This document shows positions 6,167 through 14,054 of a stretch of 36,744 nt of DNA, one piece after another. The position numbers and the translations under genes are program-made. The notes under the pieces are model-generated. The model searched no databases and was not told where the DNA came from. It was given only the letters and a program-made list of their open reading frames with translations. Source of the stretch: Actinobacteria bacterium 13_1_20CM_4_69_9. GTDB lineage: Bacteria; Actinomycetota; Thermoleophilia; Gaiellales; Gaiellaceae. Position 1 is the stretch's first letter, and every line of letters begins with the position of its first letter. The DNA lies in contig MNJC01000071.1 in the NCBI GenBank assembly GCA_001920085.1, positions 1 to 36,744 of the forward strand, given 5' to 3'.

Positions 6167-8409
6167 CGACCGCCGGCGCCGCCACCTGGGACGACCTGCT
6201 CGACGGCGAGGAACTCGCACACGTCGAGACGGTCCCGGCGACGGACGCACGCATCGCGCCGCTACCGGAGGACCTGCACCCGCGGCTCCGCGAGATCCTG
6301 CCGTTCGACGGCTTGTACGAGCATCAACGCGCTGCGTGGGACGCAGCGGCAAGCGGCGAGCACCTGATCCTCGCGACGGGGACGGCGTCCGGAAAATCCC
6401 TCGCGTTCAACCTGCCGGTGCTCGACGCGATCGCTCGCAACCCCAAGGACCGCGCGCTCTACCTTTACCCGACCAAGGCGCTCGCGCAGGACCAGGCACG
6501 GGCGCTCGGAGAGCTGCGAGCGCCGAACGTCCGCGCCGCGATCTACGACGGCGACACGCCCGGCGAGCGCCGCTCGCAGATCCGCCGCTGGGCGAACCTC
6601 ATCCTCACGAACCCCGACATGCTGCACGTCGGCGTGCTGCCGCACCACGACCGTTGGGCGGACGTCCTGCACAACCTGCGCTACATCGTCGTCGACGAGG
6701 CACACGTGTACCGAGGCGTGTTCGGCTCCCACGTCGGCAACGTGCTGCGGCGCCTGCGGAGGCTCGCCGGTGTGTACGGCGCCGAGCCGCAGTTGCTCTT
6801 CGCATCCGCGACGATCGCGAATCCCGGGGAGCTCGCCGCAGCGCTCGGCGGCGTCGACGCGACGGTCGTCGACCGCGACGCCGCGCCGCGAGCGGAGCGG
6901 ACGATCGCCCTGTGGAACCCGGAGCTGCTCGACGCCGAGCTCGGACTGCGCGCGAGCCCCCTCGGCGAGGCATCGCGACTGATGGCAGCCCTCACGACGC
7001 GCGGCCTCCGCACGATCTGCTTTGCCAAGAGCCGCAAGGCGGCCGAGCTGATCCACAAGTTCACCGTCGACCGGGTCGACAGCGCGACGGGAAAGCGGCT
7101 CGCACCGTACCGCGCCGGGTATACGCCGATTCAGCGACGCGAGATCGAGCGGCGGCTGGTCGAGGGCGAGCTGCTCGGCGTCTCGGCAACGGATGCGCTC
7201 GAGCTCGGCATCGACATCGGTCTGCTCGACTGCGCCATCTCCGTCGGCTTTCCGGGAACCGTCGCGTCCCTACGTCAGCAATGGGGACGCGCAGGTCGTC
7301 GCGGGCACGGCCTCGCGGTACTGATCGCGAGCGAGGACGCTCTCGACCAGTACTTCATGCGCGAGCCGGCGATGCTCCTCGAGCGCCGCGTCGAGGCCGC
7401 GATCCTCGACCATGCGAACCCGCGCGTCCTCGACGGCCACGTGCGCGCGGCGGCGTTCGAGGCACCCGTCGACGACGCCGACCGAGCGACGCTCGGCGAC
7501 GAGGCGCTCGAGCGCGCGGCCCTGCTCCCCGACCTGAAGCACACGAAGAGCGGCTACGTCTGGGCGGGTCGCGACTATCCCGCCGGGCGGTTCGGCCTGC
7601 GTTCGACGACGCCCGACACGTTCACGGTCGTGGAGGCGCAGAGCGGGACGGTGCTCGGGCTCGTCGAGCGCGAGCGCGCCTACTCGACAGTGCACGAGGG
7701 CGCGATCTACCTCCATCTCGGCGAGAGCTACCTCGTGCGCGAGCTCGACCTGCAGGCGCGCACCGCCGTCGTCACTCCGTACAGCGGCGACTACTACACG
7801 CAGGCGAAGAAGGACACGAACACGGCGATCGAGGAGACACTGCGCACGGAGCGACGCTGCGGCCTCGACCTCTCGTTCGGACGCATCTCCGTTACCGAGC
7901 AGGTGGTCGCCTACCAGAAGAAGTCGGTCCGCGACCAGTCGACGCTCGAAACGGTCGACCTCGACCTGCCGGAGACGAGCTTCGAGACGGAGGCGATCTG
8001 GTATCTGCCCGAGCGGGCGCAGCTCGACGGGCTCGAGAAAATGCCGACGCTGCTCGGGACGCTGCACGCGGCGGAGCATTCGATGATCGCGTTGCTGCCG
8101 CTCTGGGCGATGTGCGACCGCTGGGACATCGGCGGCCTCTCGACGAACGTCCACTTCCAGACGAACCGGCCGACGGTGTTCATCTACGACGGGCACGCCG
8201 GCGGCGTCGGGATCACCGAGCGCGGCTTCAACGCCTTCGAGGGGTGGGTCTCGGATACGGCGCGGATGCTCGAAGGCTGTCCGTGCAACGACGGGTGCCC
8301 GTCGTGCGTGCAGAGCCCGAAGTGCGGCAACCTGAACGAGATGCTCGACAAAGGCGGGGCGCTGACCCTTTTGCGTCGGCTGGTGGCGGCATCGACATCC
8401 GCGACCTGA
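6163..8409 (+). CDS. MrfA-like DEAH-box helicase with C-terminal Cys cluster (DUF1998 type)
   Basis: A 748-residue superfamily 2 helicase of the YprA/MrfA group; the Bacillus member acts in excision of mitomycin crosslinks. Motifs: Q-like FDGLYEHQRAAW near residue 50, Walker A GTASGKS at 73-79, YPTKALAQDQ, DEAH at 178-181, SATIANP (motif III), and in the second RecA lobe SATDALELGIDIG and QQWGRAGRRG (motif VI). The C-terminal cluster CPCNDGCPSCVQSPKC near 706-721 matches the metal-binding Cys of the family. The GTG start overlaps the VOC stop. No partner exonuclease (MrfB) is adjacent; a GNAT gene follows instead. The family call is firm; the repair role is by homology. Confidence 0.92.
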   Translation: MTTAGAATWDDLLDGEELAHVETVPATDARIAPLPEDLHPRLREILPFDGLYEHQRAAWDAAASGEHLILATGTASGKSLAFNLPVLDAIARNPKDRALYLYPTKALAQDQARALGELRAPNVRAAIYDGDTPGERRSQIRRWANLILTNPDMLHVGVLPHHDRWADVLHNLRYIVVDEAHVYRGVFGSHVGNVLRRLRRLAGVYGAEPQLLFASATIANPGELAAALGGVDATVVDRDAAPRAERTIALWNPELLDAELGLRASPLGEASRLMAALTTRGLRTICFAKSRKAAELIHKFTVDRVDSATGKRLAPYRAGYTPIQRREIERRLVEGELLGVSATDALELGIDIGLLDCAISVGFPGTVASLRQQWGRAGRRGHGLAVLIASEDALDQYFMREPAMLLERRVEAAILDHANPRVLDGHVRAAAFEAPVDDADRATLGDEALERAALLPDLKHTKSGYVWAGRDYPAGRFGLRSTTPDTFTVVEAQSGTVLGLVERERAYSTVHEGAIYLHLGESYLVRELDLQARTAVVTPYSGDYYTQAKKDTNTAIEETLRTERRCGLDLSFGRISVTEQVVAYQKKSVRDQSTLETVDLDLPETSFETEAIWYLPERAQLDGLEKMPTLLGTLHAAEHSMIALLPLWAMCDRWDIGGLSTNVHFQTNRPTVFIYDGHAGGVGITERGFNAFEGWVSDTARMLEGCPCNDGCPSCVQSPKCGNLNEMLDKGGALTLLRRLVAASTSAT

Positions 8410-8828
8410 GGGACGCCGAAGTCGACCGGATCGGCGACCGGCTGCCGCTCTCCCGGTTCCCGGGTCACCAGACCTACCTGGTCGCGTGGGACGGCGACGA
8501 GCCGGTCGCGCAGGCGCACATCGCCTGGGTGCGCACGATGCTCGGCGTGCCGGAGGCCCAGGACGTCTTCGTTCGGGAGGAGCGCCGGCGCGAAGGCATC
8601 GGCGAAGCGGTGATGCTGGCGGTGGAGCGCGCCGTCACCGGCCGCGGCCACCGGCAGGTCAGCTTGAGCTACGGGATCGCGAACACGGCCGCGCGGAGGT
8701 TCTACAAACGCCTTGGCTACCGCCACGCCGGCATCGAGCCGCAGCGCGTTCAGGGCACGATCATCGTGCGCAGCGGCCCGCTCGAGGTAGACGACACGCT
8801 GATCTATCTCGTCAAGGACCTCGCGTGA
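8391..8828 (+). CDS. GNAT family N-acetyltransferase (start codon unresolved)
   Basis: An acetyl-CoA-dependent acyltransferase of the GNAT fold, about 145 residues. Strand 1 is IDIRDL, the acetyl-CoA loop is VREERRREGIGEAVM, and the C-terminal part has NTAARRFYKRLGYRHAG, typical of the family. The acceptor is unknown. The coordinates mark the first residue of the fold, because no ordinary start codon lies there. Options are GTG 8322 (adds 23 non-conserved residues and overlaps the helicase by 88 nt), the ATC at 8391, or CTG 8406, which forms a CTGA overlap with the helicase stop but removes strand 1. Other genes in this window appear to use CTG in such overlaps. It is the last gene of the VOC-helicase operon. 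Confidence 0.8.
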   Translation: MDIRDLRDAEVDRIGDRLPLSRFPGHQTYLVAWDGDEPVAQAHIAWVRTMLGVPEAQDVFVREERRREGIGEAVMLAVERAVTGRGHRQVSLSYGIANTAARRFYKRLGYRHAGIEPQRVQGTIIVRSGPLEVDDTLIYLVKDLA

Positions 8829-8862
8829 AGGTCACGCCGTCGACATCCGGCATGTGACGAGT

Positions 8863-8868
8863 TAGCGT
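8863..8868 (+). promoter_or_regulatory. Putative -10 element (TAGCGT) for the secreted-protein pair
   Basis: TAGCGT fits TANNNT and ends 7 nt before the GTG at 8876, consistent with a leaderless transcript. The 47-nt gap after the GNAT gene holds no Shine-Dalgarno-like sequence close to the start apart from CCGGGG. Confidence 0.3.
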
Positions 8869-8875
8869 CCGGGGC

Positions 8876-10513
8876 GTGGGTCTCGCAGCCGTCGTGGCTG
8901 CGGCAGCCGTCGCCGCAGCGTCGGGCCCGAACCCGATCCAGGCCGAGAACGCCCTGGGCGGGAGCCAGCCGTCCGCCTGGTTGCAACCGGCCGTGCCGCC
9001 CACGGCGATCGAAGGCTGGTCGTCGGAGATCAGTGTGCTCCCGGGCGAGCAGGTCCACCTGCACGTCAGCACGGACGACGGCGACCGGTACCGGGTGGAG
9101 ATCTACCGCCTTGGCTGGTACGGCGGGCTCGGCGCCCGGCTCTACCTCTGTCTTCCGAGCTGCGGCGGAGACGAGGAGGGGCACAAGTACGGCGCGACCG
9201 TGCAGTCCGGCTTGATCCGCGCCGACTGGCCCGTCACCGATGCCCTCACGGTGCCTGCGAACTGGGTCAGCGGCTACTACTACGCGCTGCTGCGCCTGAC
9301 CGACGCCGGCGACGAGACCGACAGCCGGGGTTACGTGCCGTTCATCGTGCGTGCACCGCCGACGCGCCACGCGCAGATGCTCGTGCAGGTCCCGGTCAAC
9401 ACCTGGCAGGCATACAACCCGTGGGGCGGCAAGAGCCTCTATCCGTTCGACAGCACCGATCTGGCTCCGGCGCAGCGCGTCTCCTTCGATCGGCCACTCG
9501 CGTTCTCGGCCCAGGGACCGTTCGACTGGGAGTACAACCTGGTGCGGTTCCTCGAGCGCGAGGGATACGACGTCTCGTACCAGACCGACCTCGACACCGA
9601 CGCACATCCCGAGAGCCTGCTCGAGCACCGGCTCGTGATCGTCGCCGGGCACGACGAGTACTGGACGAAGGGAATGCGGGATGCGTTCAACGCCGCGCGC
9701 GCCGCGGGAACGAATCTGGCGTTCACAGGCTCGAACGCCGGCTACTGGCAGGTGCGATACGAGAACAACCGCCGCACGATCCGCTTCCGCGCGCTGACAC
9801 CGCCCCGGCCCGAGTGCGCGCTGATGGGCGTGATGTTCCTGCGGCTGCGCGAGCACGAGTCCGGGCCCGTGGATTACACGGTGCCGAATGCAGCCTCGAC
9901 GGATCCGTGGTTTCGCAACACGGGCTTCAACCCCGGCGACAAGGTGCTCGACGTCGTCGGCAACGAGTGGGACTCGCTGCCCGACCCGCCTCCGCCGCCA
10001 AGCTGCGTCAAGCCGCAGCTGAAGGTGCTGTTTCACTTCGAGGGCCAGCCGGCGAACGCCGACGCGGTCCGATACACGGCGACGTCCGGCGCGCGCGTGT
10101 TTGCCGGCGGGGCGCAGCAGCTCTCGTGGTCGCTCGACATCTTCAACCTCACGCGTTTCGGGCGCACGCTTCCTCCCGACACCCGGCTGCAGCAGTTCAT
10201 GCGCAACGCGCTCGACGATCTCGGACGCCCCGCCAAGCCGACGTCGATCGACGTCGCCGTGCAGGGGCACACGGTCACCTTGAAGGTCCAGGGTCACGCA
10301 GACACGCGCGTGAAGTTCCAGAGCTTCAAGCACGCCGGCGTCGGAAGCTTCACGCTCGACTCCGCCGGCGTCAGCCCGCTTTGCAAGAACAAGACCGGCA
10401 ACTGCATCATCAGGAACGTCGCTCCCGGCACGTATCGCTACGCCGCGGTGAGCGTCGACGAGTGGACGCGGTCGACGCCGATCTTCACCGCCAAGGTCGT
10501 CGTCCCGACGTGA
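8876..10513 (+). CDS. Secreted protein with N,N-dimethylformamidase beta-subunit-like domain
   Basis: A 545-residue exported protein. Residues 1-15 form a short hydrophobic Ala/Val signal-like segment after a GTG start. The body, about residues 95-470, resembles the large domain of N,N-dimethylformamidase beta subunits: VEIYRLGWYGGLGAR, VQVPVNTWQAYNPWGGKSLY, FDWEYNLVRFLEREGYDV, IVAGHDEYWTKGMRDAF, LAFTGSNAGYWQVRYE. Many proteins carry this domain without amidase evidence, so the substrate is unknown. A C-terminal beta domain (TSIDVAVQGHTVTLKVQG onward) looks like an Ig-type module, and Cys pairs in the C-terminal half suit an extracytoplasmic protein. It overlaps the next secreted protein by GTGA. 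The domain call is good; the function is open. Confidence 0.8.
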   Translation: MGLAAVVAAAAVAAASGPNPIQAENALGGSQPSAWLQPAVPPTAIEGWSSEISVLPGEQVHLHVSTDDGDRYRVEIYRLGWYGGLGARLYLCLPSCGGDEEGHKYGATVQSGLIRADWPVTDALTVPANWVSGYYYALLRLTDAGDETDSRGYVPFIVRAPPTRHAQMLVQVPVNTWQAYNPWGGKSLYPFDSTDLAPAQRVSFDRPLAFSAQGPFDWEYNLVRFLEREGYDVSYQTDLDTDAHPESLLEHRLVIVAGHDEYWTKGMRDAFNAARAAGTNLAFTGSNAGYWQVRYENNRRTIRFRALTPPRPECALMGVMFLRLREHESGPVDYTVPNAASTDPWFRNTGFNPGDKVLDVVGNEWDSLPDPPPPPSCVKPQLKVLFHFEGQPANADAVRYTATSGARVFAGGAQQLSWSLDIFNLTRFGRTLPPDTRLQQFMRNALDDLGRPAKPTSIDVAVQGHTVTLKVQGHADTRVKFQSFKHAGVGSFTLDSAGVSPLCKNKTGNCIIRNVAPGTYRYAAVSVDEWTRSTPIFTAKVVVPT

Positions 10514-12078
10514 CGCGCCGCGTCGTGCTCGTGCTCGTCGGCGCGCTGGCGCTCGTGCAGGCTGCCGGTTCGGCGCCGGCGTGGCAGACGCCGGCCCGCC
10601 TGTCGCCGTCGGATCGGGCGCTCGGCCCGGAGCTGGGAGTCAACCCCGCCGGAGATGCGGTCGTGGTGTGGGACCACGAACAGGGCAGCGACTGCCCGAC
10701 GCAGCCCGCGTCGCTTTCGTGCATCCACATCGTCGAGGCGGCGAGCCGCTCGCACGGCGCAACGGCGTGGCAGCCGCCGGTCGAAGTGGCGCGGCCCGGC
10801 ATCGGCGCCGCCCCGAAAGTCGCGCTCGACGCGAACGGCGCCGCCGCCATCATCTGGGTGCACGACATCGGCGAGCGGCGCGTCCTCCAGGCGACGATCC
10901 GGCCGCCCGGAGCGGCGGCCTGGCCGAACGCCAACGACCTCTCGGGCACGCCGTTTCGGATTCAGAACCACCAGGTCGGCATGGACGCGAGTGGCAACGC
11001 CGTCACGGTCTGGGCGCAGCGCGACGACGCAGACCACTTCTACGTCGTCGGCGACCTCCGCCCGGCCGCAGGCGGTTTCTGGCTCGCTCCTGTCGCCCTC
11101 TCGAGCCCCGGCTCGAATGCAACGAGCGGCCCGAGCCTCGCGCTGCTCCCGAACGGAGAAGCCCTGGCCGCCTGGATCGACGGCGGCGCCGTGCGGGTCG
11201 CCCGCGGGCAGGCCGCAGCGGGCACGTGGGATCCGACGCTCACGCCCGCCACCGGGGGCGTCGGCGGCGACACGGACGTGGACGTCGCGATGAACGCGGG
11301 CGGTGACGCGGTCCTCGCGTGGTCCTGGCGTCGCAGCGCGACGGGCCCGGCAATCGGGCAGGCCGCGTTCAGGCCGGGCGGCGGGAACTGGGGGGCAGCG
11401 GTCGACCTGGGGACGGCCGGTACAGGGCACAGCCGTGTCCAGGCAGCGATCAACGACACCGGCGCCGCCGCCGTGGTTTGGCTGGACGGGACCGCGCTAC
11501 GCGGCGAAGGGCGCGCGCGCAGCACGGGCGCCTGGTCGCCTGCGACGACCATCGCCACGAACGTCGCGGACGCCGGCGCCCGCCTCGCCATGAGCCCGGC
11601 CGGTAACGCCGTCGCAGTCTGGGCCAACAAGGCGACCGGTGCGATCCGCGCCGCGATCCGGCCCGCGGGCGCCGCATGGCAGGCGCCCGTACGCATCTCG
11701 TCGCCGGGCAGCTCCGAGCCACGCGTCGCGCTCGACGCGGCAAGCAGAGCGATCGCCGTGTGGAACCGGACGGCGGCTGCACCCGTCGTGCTCGCGGAGG
11801 CTGCCGACCTCAGCGCGAACGGCCCGGTGCTGACGGCCGTGACGGTGCCGGCGACGGCCCGGGCCGGCACGACGGTGGCCTTCGCGCTCGCCCGCCGCCC
11901 ATGGGCGTCCCCGCTCGCGGGCGCACCGCTCTGGCACTTCGGCGACGGCAAGAACGCCACCGGCACGCACGTGGCACACGTCTATCAGGCGACAGGCACC
12001 TTCACGGTCACCGTCTCGCAGAGCGACGCGACCGGCGCCAAGTCGACGGCCGTCCGCCACATCTCCGTTCACTCGTAG
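10510..12078 (+). CDS. Secreted eight-repeat protein with C-terminal PKD domain
   Basis: A 522-residue exported protein with a signal peptide at residues 1-22 (RRVVLVLVGALALVQAAG). Eight copies of a short motif with consensus xAxDxxGxAxxVW recur every 46-63 residues between nt 10630 and 11766. Examples are VALDANGAAAIIW, VGMDASGNAVTVW, LAMSPAGNAVAVW and the degenerate last copy VALDAASRAIAVW. The pattern suggests beta-propeller blades. A PKD/Ig-like domain closes the protein (LWHFGDGKNATGTHVAHVY, TFTVTVSQSD). No catalytic motif is visible, so a binding or surface role is likeliest. The GTG start sits in the stop of the dimethylformamidase-like gene, so the two are probably made in fixed ratio. 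The function is not recognised. Confidence 0.75.
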   Translation: MTRRVVLVLVGALALVQAAGSAPAWQTPARLSPSDRALGPELGVNPAGDAVVVWDHEQGSDCPTQPASLSCIHIVEAASRSHGATAWQPPVEVARPGIGAAPKVALDANGAAAIIWVHDIGERRVLQATIRPPGAAAWPNANDLSGTPFRIQNHQVGMDASGNAVTVWAQRDDADHFYVVGDLRPAAGGFWLAPVALSSPGSNATSGPSLALLPNGEALAAWIDGGAVRVARGQAAAGTWDPTLTPATGGVGGDTDVDVAMNAGGDAVLAWSWRRSATGPAIGQAAFRPGGGNWGAAVDLGTAGTGHSRVQAAINDTGAAAVVWLDGTALRGEGRARSTGAWSPATTIATNVADAGARLAMSPAGNAVAVWANKATGAIRAAIRPAGAAWQAPVRISSPGSSEPRVALDAASRAIAVWNRTAAAPVVLAEAADLSANGPVLTAVTVPATARAGTTVAFALARRPWASPLAGAPLWHFGDGKNATGTHVAHVYQATGTFTVTVSQSDATGAKSTAVRHISVHS

Positions 12079-12083
12079 GCGCA

Positions 12084-12110
12084 TGTCGATTCAGGCCGCC
12101 CCCGTTCGTC
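12084..12110 (+). promoter_or_regulatory. Candidate ECF42-type promoter (TGTCGA-N17-CGTC)
   Basis: TGTCGA at 12084-12089 and CGTC at 12107-12110 are separated by 17 nt and lie 31 nt upstream of the first DGPF/YCII gene. From memory, the published ECF42 target motif has TGTCGA at -35 and CGA/TC at -10, in front of DGPF genes. The operon encodes an ECF42-like sigma factor, so autoregulation is expected. A TANNNT hexamer (TACTCT, 12112-12117) is an alternative housekeeping -10. Confidence 0.6.
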
Positions 12111-12141
12111 GTACTCTCGACAGCGACGAAGGAGGCAAGGA

Positions 12142-12489
12142 GTGAAGGTCTTGGTCCTCATCTACGGCGACGAAGAGAAGTGGGATGCGCTCACCCCCGA
12201 GGAGGCCGAGGACGTGCACACCCACCACCGCGCTTTCGCGGCGGTCGCCGCGGCGAAGCTCGTGAACGGCGCCGAGCTCGCCGCGACACAGACAGCGACG
12301 ACGGTTCGGGTGCGCGACGGCCAGACAGTCGTGACGGACGGCCCGTTCGCGGAAACGAAGGAAGTCCTCGGCGGCTTCTACCTGCTCGACTGCAACGACC
12401 TCGAGGAAGCGGCCGAGCTCTCGTCACAGTTGATCGAGGCACGCACCGGCGCGATCGAGCTGCGTGCGGGCCGGGAGGAGGCAGCATGA
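12142..12489 (+). CDS. DGPF/YCII-related domain protein 1
   Basis: A 115-residue small cytoplasmic protein of the YCII-related superfamily. It begins with the strand KVLVLIYGDEEKW and carries the family signature [21 protein letters not shown], from which the DGPF name derives. These dimeric alpha-beta proteins resemble muconolactone isomerase; no reaction is established for the DGPF group, and they are regularly encoded with ECF42 sigma factors. The GTG start has a strong Shine-Dalgarno (AAGGAGG, plus a second AAGGA just before the start). Its stop overlaps the next gene's ATG (ATGA). Confidence 0.88.
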   Translation: MKVLVLIYGDEEKWDALTPEEAEDVHTHHRAFAAVAAAKLVNGAELAATQTATTVRVRDGQTVVTDGPFAETKEVLGGFYLLDCNDLEEAAELSSQLIEARTGAIELRAGREEAA

Positions 12490-12854
12490 AATACCTCCTC
12501 CTCCTGAACAACGCCGCGGAGCAGTGGGCCGAATGGCAACAGCTCAGCGCCGATGAGGCGCACGAGCGCCGCGAGCAGATGCTGCCGCGTTGGGCCGCGC
12601 TCATGGAGTGGATGGGCGAACAGGGCATCGAGGCGAGCGGCCTCGAGCTCGACGACCCGGCGAAGGCCCGCGTCGTCCGCGTTCGCGACGGCGAAACCGT
12701 CGTGACCGACGGGCCCTTCCTCGAGACGAAGGAAGTCCTGGGCGGCTACTTCCTCGCCGACTGCAAGGACCTTGACGCCGCAATCGAGCTGGCGCAGCGG
12801 GTACCGCTCGTCGGCAGCGGGTCGGTGGAGATACGGCCGGTCGTGACGCACTGA
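12486..12854 (+). CDS. DGPF/YCII-related domain protein 2
   Basis: A 122-residue paralogue of the preceding protein, sharing the block [21 protein letters not shown] and an N-terminal KYLLLLNN strand. It has an extra 10-15 residues before the conserved core ([17 protein letters not shown]). The ATG overlaps the stop of the first DGPF gene, and its own TGA is embedded in CTGA, where the sigma factor appears to start, so all three genes look translationally chained. A tandem pair suggests a heterodimer or two divergent substrates; neither can be read from the sequence. Confidence 0.88.
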   Translation: MKYLLLLNNAAEQWAEWQQLSADEAHERREQMLPRWAALMEWMGEQGIEASGLELDDPAKARVVRVRDGETVVTDGPFLETKEVLGGYFLADCKDLDAAIELAQRVPLVGSGSVEIRPVVTH

Positions 12855-14044
12855 CGGTCGACGCGGTCTTCCGCGAGGAGTGGGGTCGTGCCGTGGCGAT
12901 CCTCATCCGCGTCCTCGGTGACTTCGAGCTCGCCGAGGACGCGGTGCAGGATGCGTTCACGACCGCGCTCGAACGCTGGCCGCGCGACGGCACTCCGCGC
13001 AATCCGGGCGCCTGGATCGTTGCCACGGCGCGCAACCGTGCGATCGACCGGATCCGGCGCGAGCGCACGCTCGCACGCAAGACGGAGCTGCTCGCCCGGC
13101 TCGAGGCGCTCCCCACCAACGAGGAGGACGACGTGAGCTCGATCCCCGACGACCGGCTCAGCCTCGTCTTCACCTGCTGCCACCCGGCACTCGCGACGGA
13201 CGCGCAGATCGCCTTGACGCTGCGCGAGGTCGCCGGACTACAGACGCAGGAGGTGGCGCGCGCCTTCCTCGTGCCGGAGGCGACCCTCGCGCAGCGACTG
13301 GTTCGAGCGAAGCGGAAGATTCGCGACGCCGGCATCCCGTTCCGCGTGCCGCCCGACCACCTGCTGCCGGAGCGCCTGCGCGCCGTGCTGGCCGTCCTCT
13401 ATCTCGTCTTCAACGAGGGCTATTCGGCGACGAGCGGCGAGGCGCTCACGCGGCGCGACCTCTGCGAGGAGGCAATTCGCCTGGCCAAGCTGCTCGCGGT
13501 GTTGATGCCCGACGAGGCCGAGGCGCTGGGCTTGCTCGCGCTGATGCTGCTGCAGGATTCCCGGCGCGACGCACGCACCGGTGGCGACGGGGAGCTCGTC
13601 CTGCTCGAGGACCAGGACCGAGAGCTGTGGGACCGCGAGCGCATCGACGAAGGGCTCCGCGTGCTCGACCGGGCACTCGCGCTGGGCTCGCCCGGCGCTT
13701 ACCAGCTGCAGGCCGCGATCGCCGCGCTGCACACGGAGCCGGAGACCGACTGGGCGCAGATCGCGGCGCTCTACGGGCAGCTCGCCCGGCAGACGGGGTC
13801 GCCGGTCGTCGAGCTGAATCGCGCGGTCGCCGTCGCGATGGCCGACGGCCCCGAGCACGGGCTCGCGCTGATGCGCGATCTACACCTGGACGAGTACCAC
13901 CTGTATCACGCCGCGCGAGCCGATCTCCTGCGCCGCCTCGCGCGCATCGACGAAGCCGCGGACGCATACCGGCGCGCACTCGAGCTTGCCCGGACGGAGC
14001 CCGAGCGCCGCTTCCTCGCCCGCCGGCTGGCCGAAATCTCGTAG
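12851..14044 (+). CDS. ECF42-type RNA polymerase sigma factor with C-terminal helical/TPR extension
   Basis: A 397-residue ECF sigma factor. Sigma-2 covers about residues 4-75 ([47 protein letters not shown]). Sigma-4 covers about residues 105-160 ([33 protein letters not shown]). A long alpha-helical C-terminus with TPR-like repeats follows, as in group ECF42, whose members sit beside DGPF genes and lack a classical anti-sigma factor. I place the start at CTG 12851: the next conventional codon, GTG 12893, would remove 14 conserved sigma-2 residues, and no ATG, GTG or TTG occurs in frame between the stop at 12773 and 12893. CTG overlaps the DGPF-2 stop as CTGA. The extension may sense the signal. 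Confidence 0.9.
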   Translation: MTVDAVFREEWGRAVAILIRVLGDFELAEDAVQDAFTTALERWPRDGTPRNPGAWIVATARNRAIDRIRRERTLARKTELLARLEALPTNEEDDVSSIPDDRLSLVFTCCHPALATDAQIALTLREVAGLQTQEVARAFLVPEATLAQRLVRAKRKIRDAGIPFRVPPDHLLPERLRAVLAVLYLVFNEGYSATSGEALTRRDLCEEAIRLAKLLAVLMPDEAEALGLLALMLLQDSRRDARTGGDGELVLLEDQDRELWDRERIDEGLRVLDRALALGSPGAYQLQAAIAALHTEPETDWAQIAALYGQLARQTGSPVVELNRAVAVAMADGPEHGLALMRDLHLDEYHLYHAARADLLRRLARIDEAADAYRRALELARTEPERRFLARRLAEIS

Positions 14045-14054
14045 AACACCCAGG

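Noticed and set aside
13986-14054. Upstream in-frame extension of NDH-2
   Set aside because: The extra 23 residues lie within the sigma-factor 3' end and are not conserved; ATG 14055 precedes the FAD motif directly.
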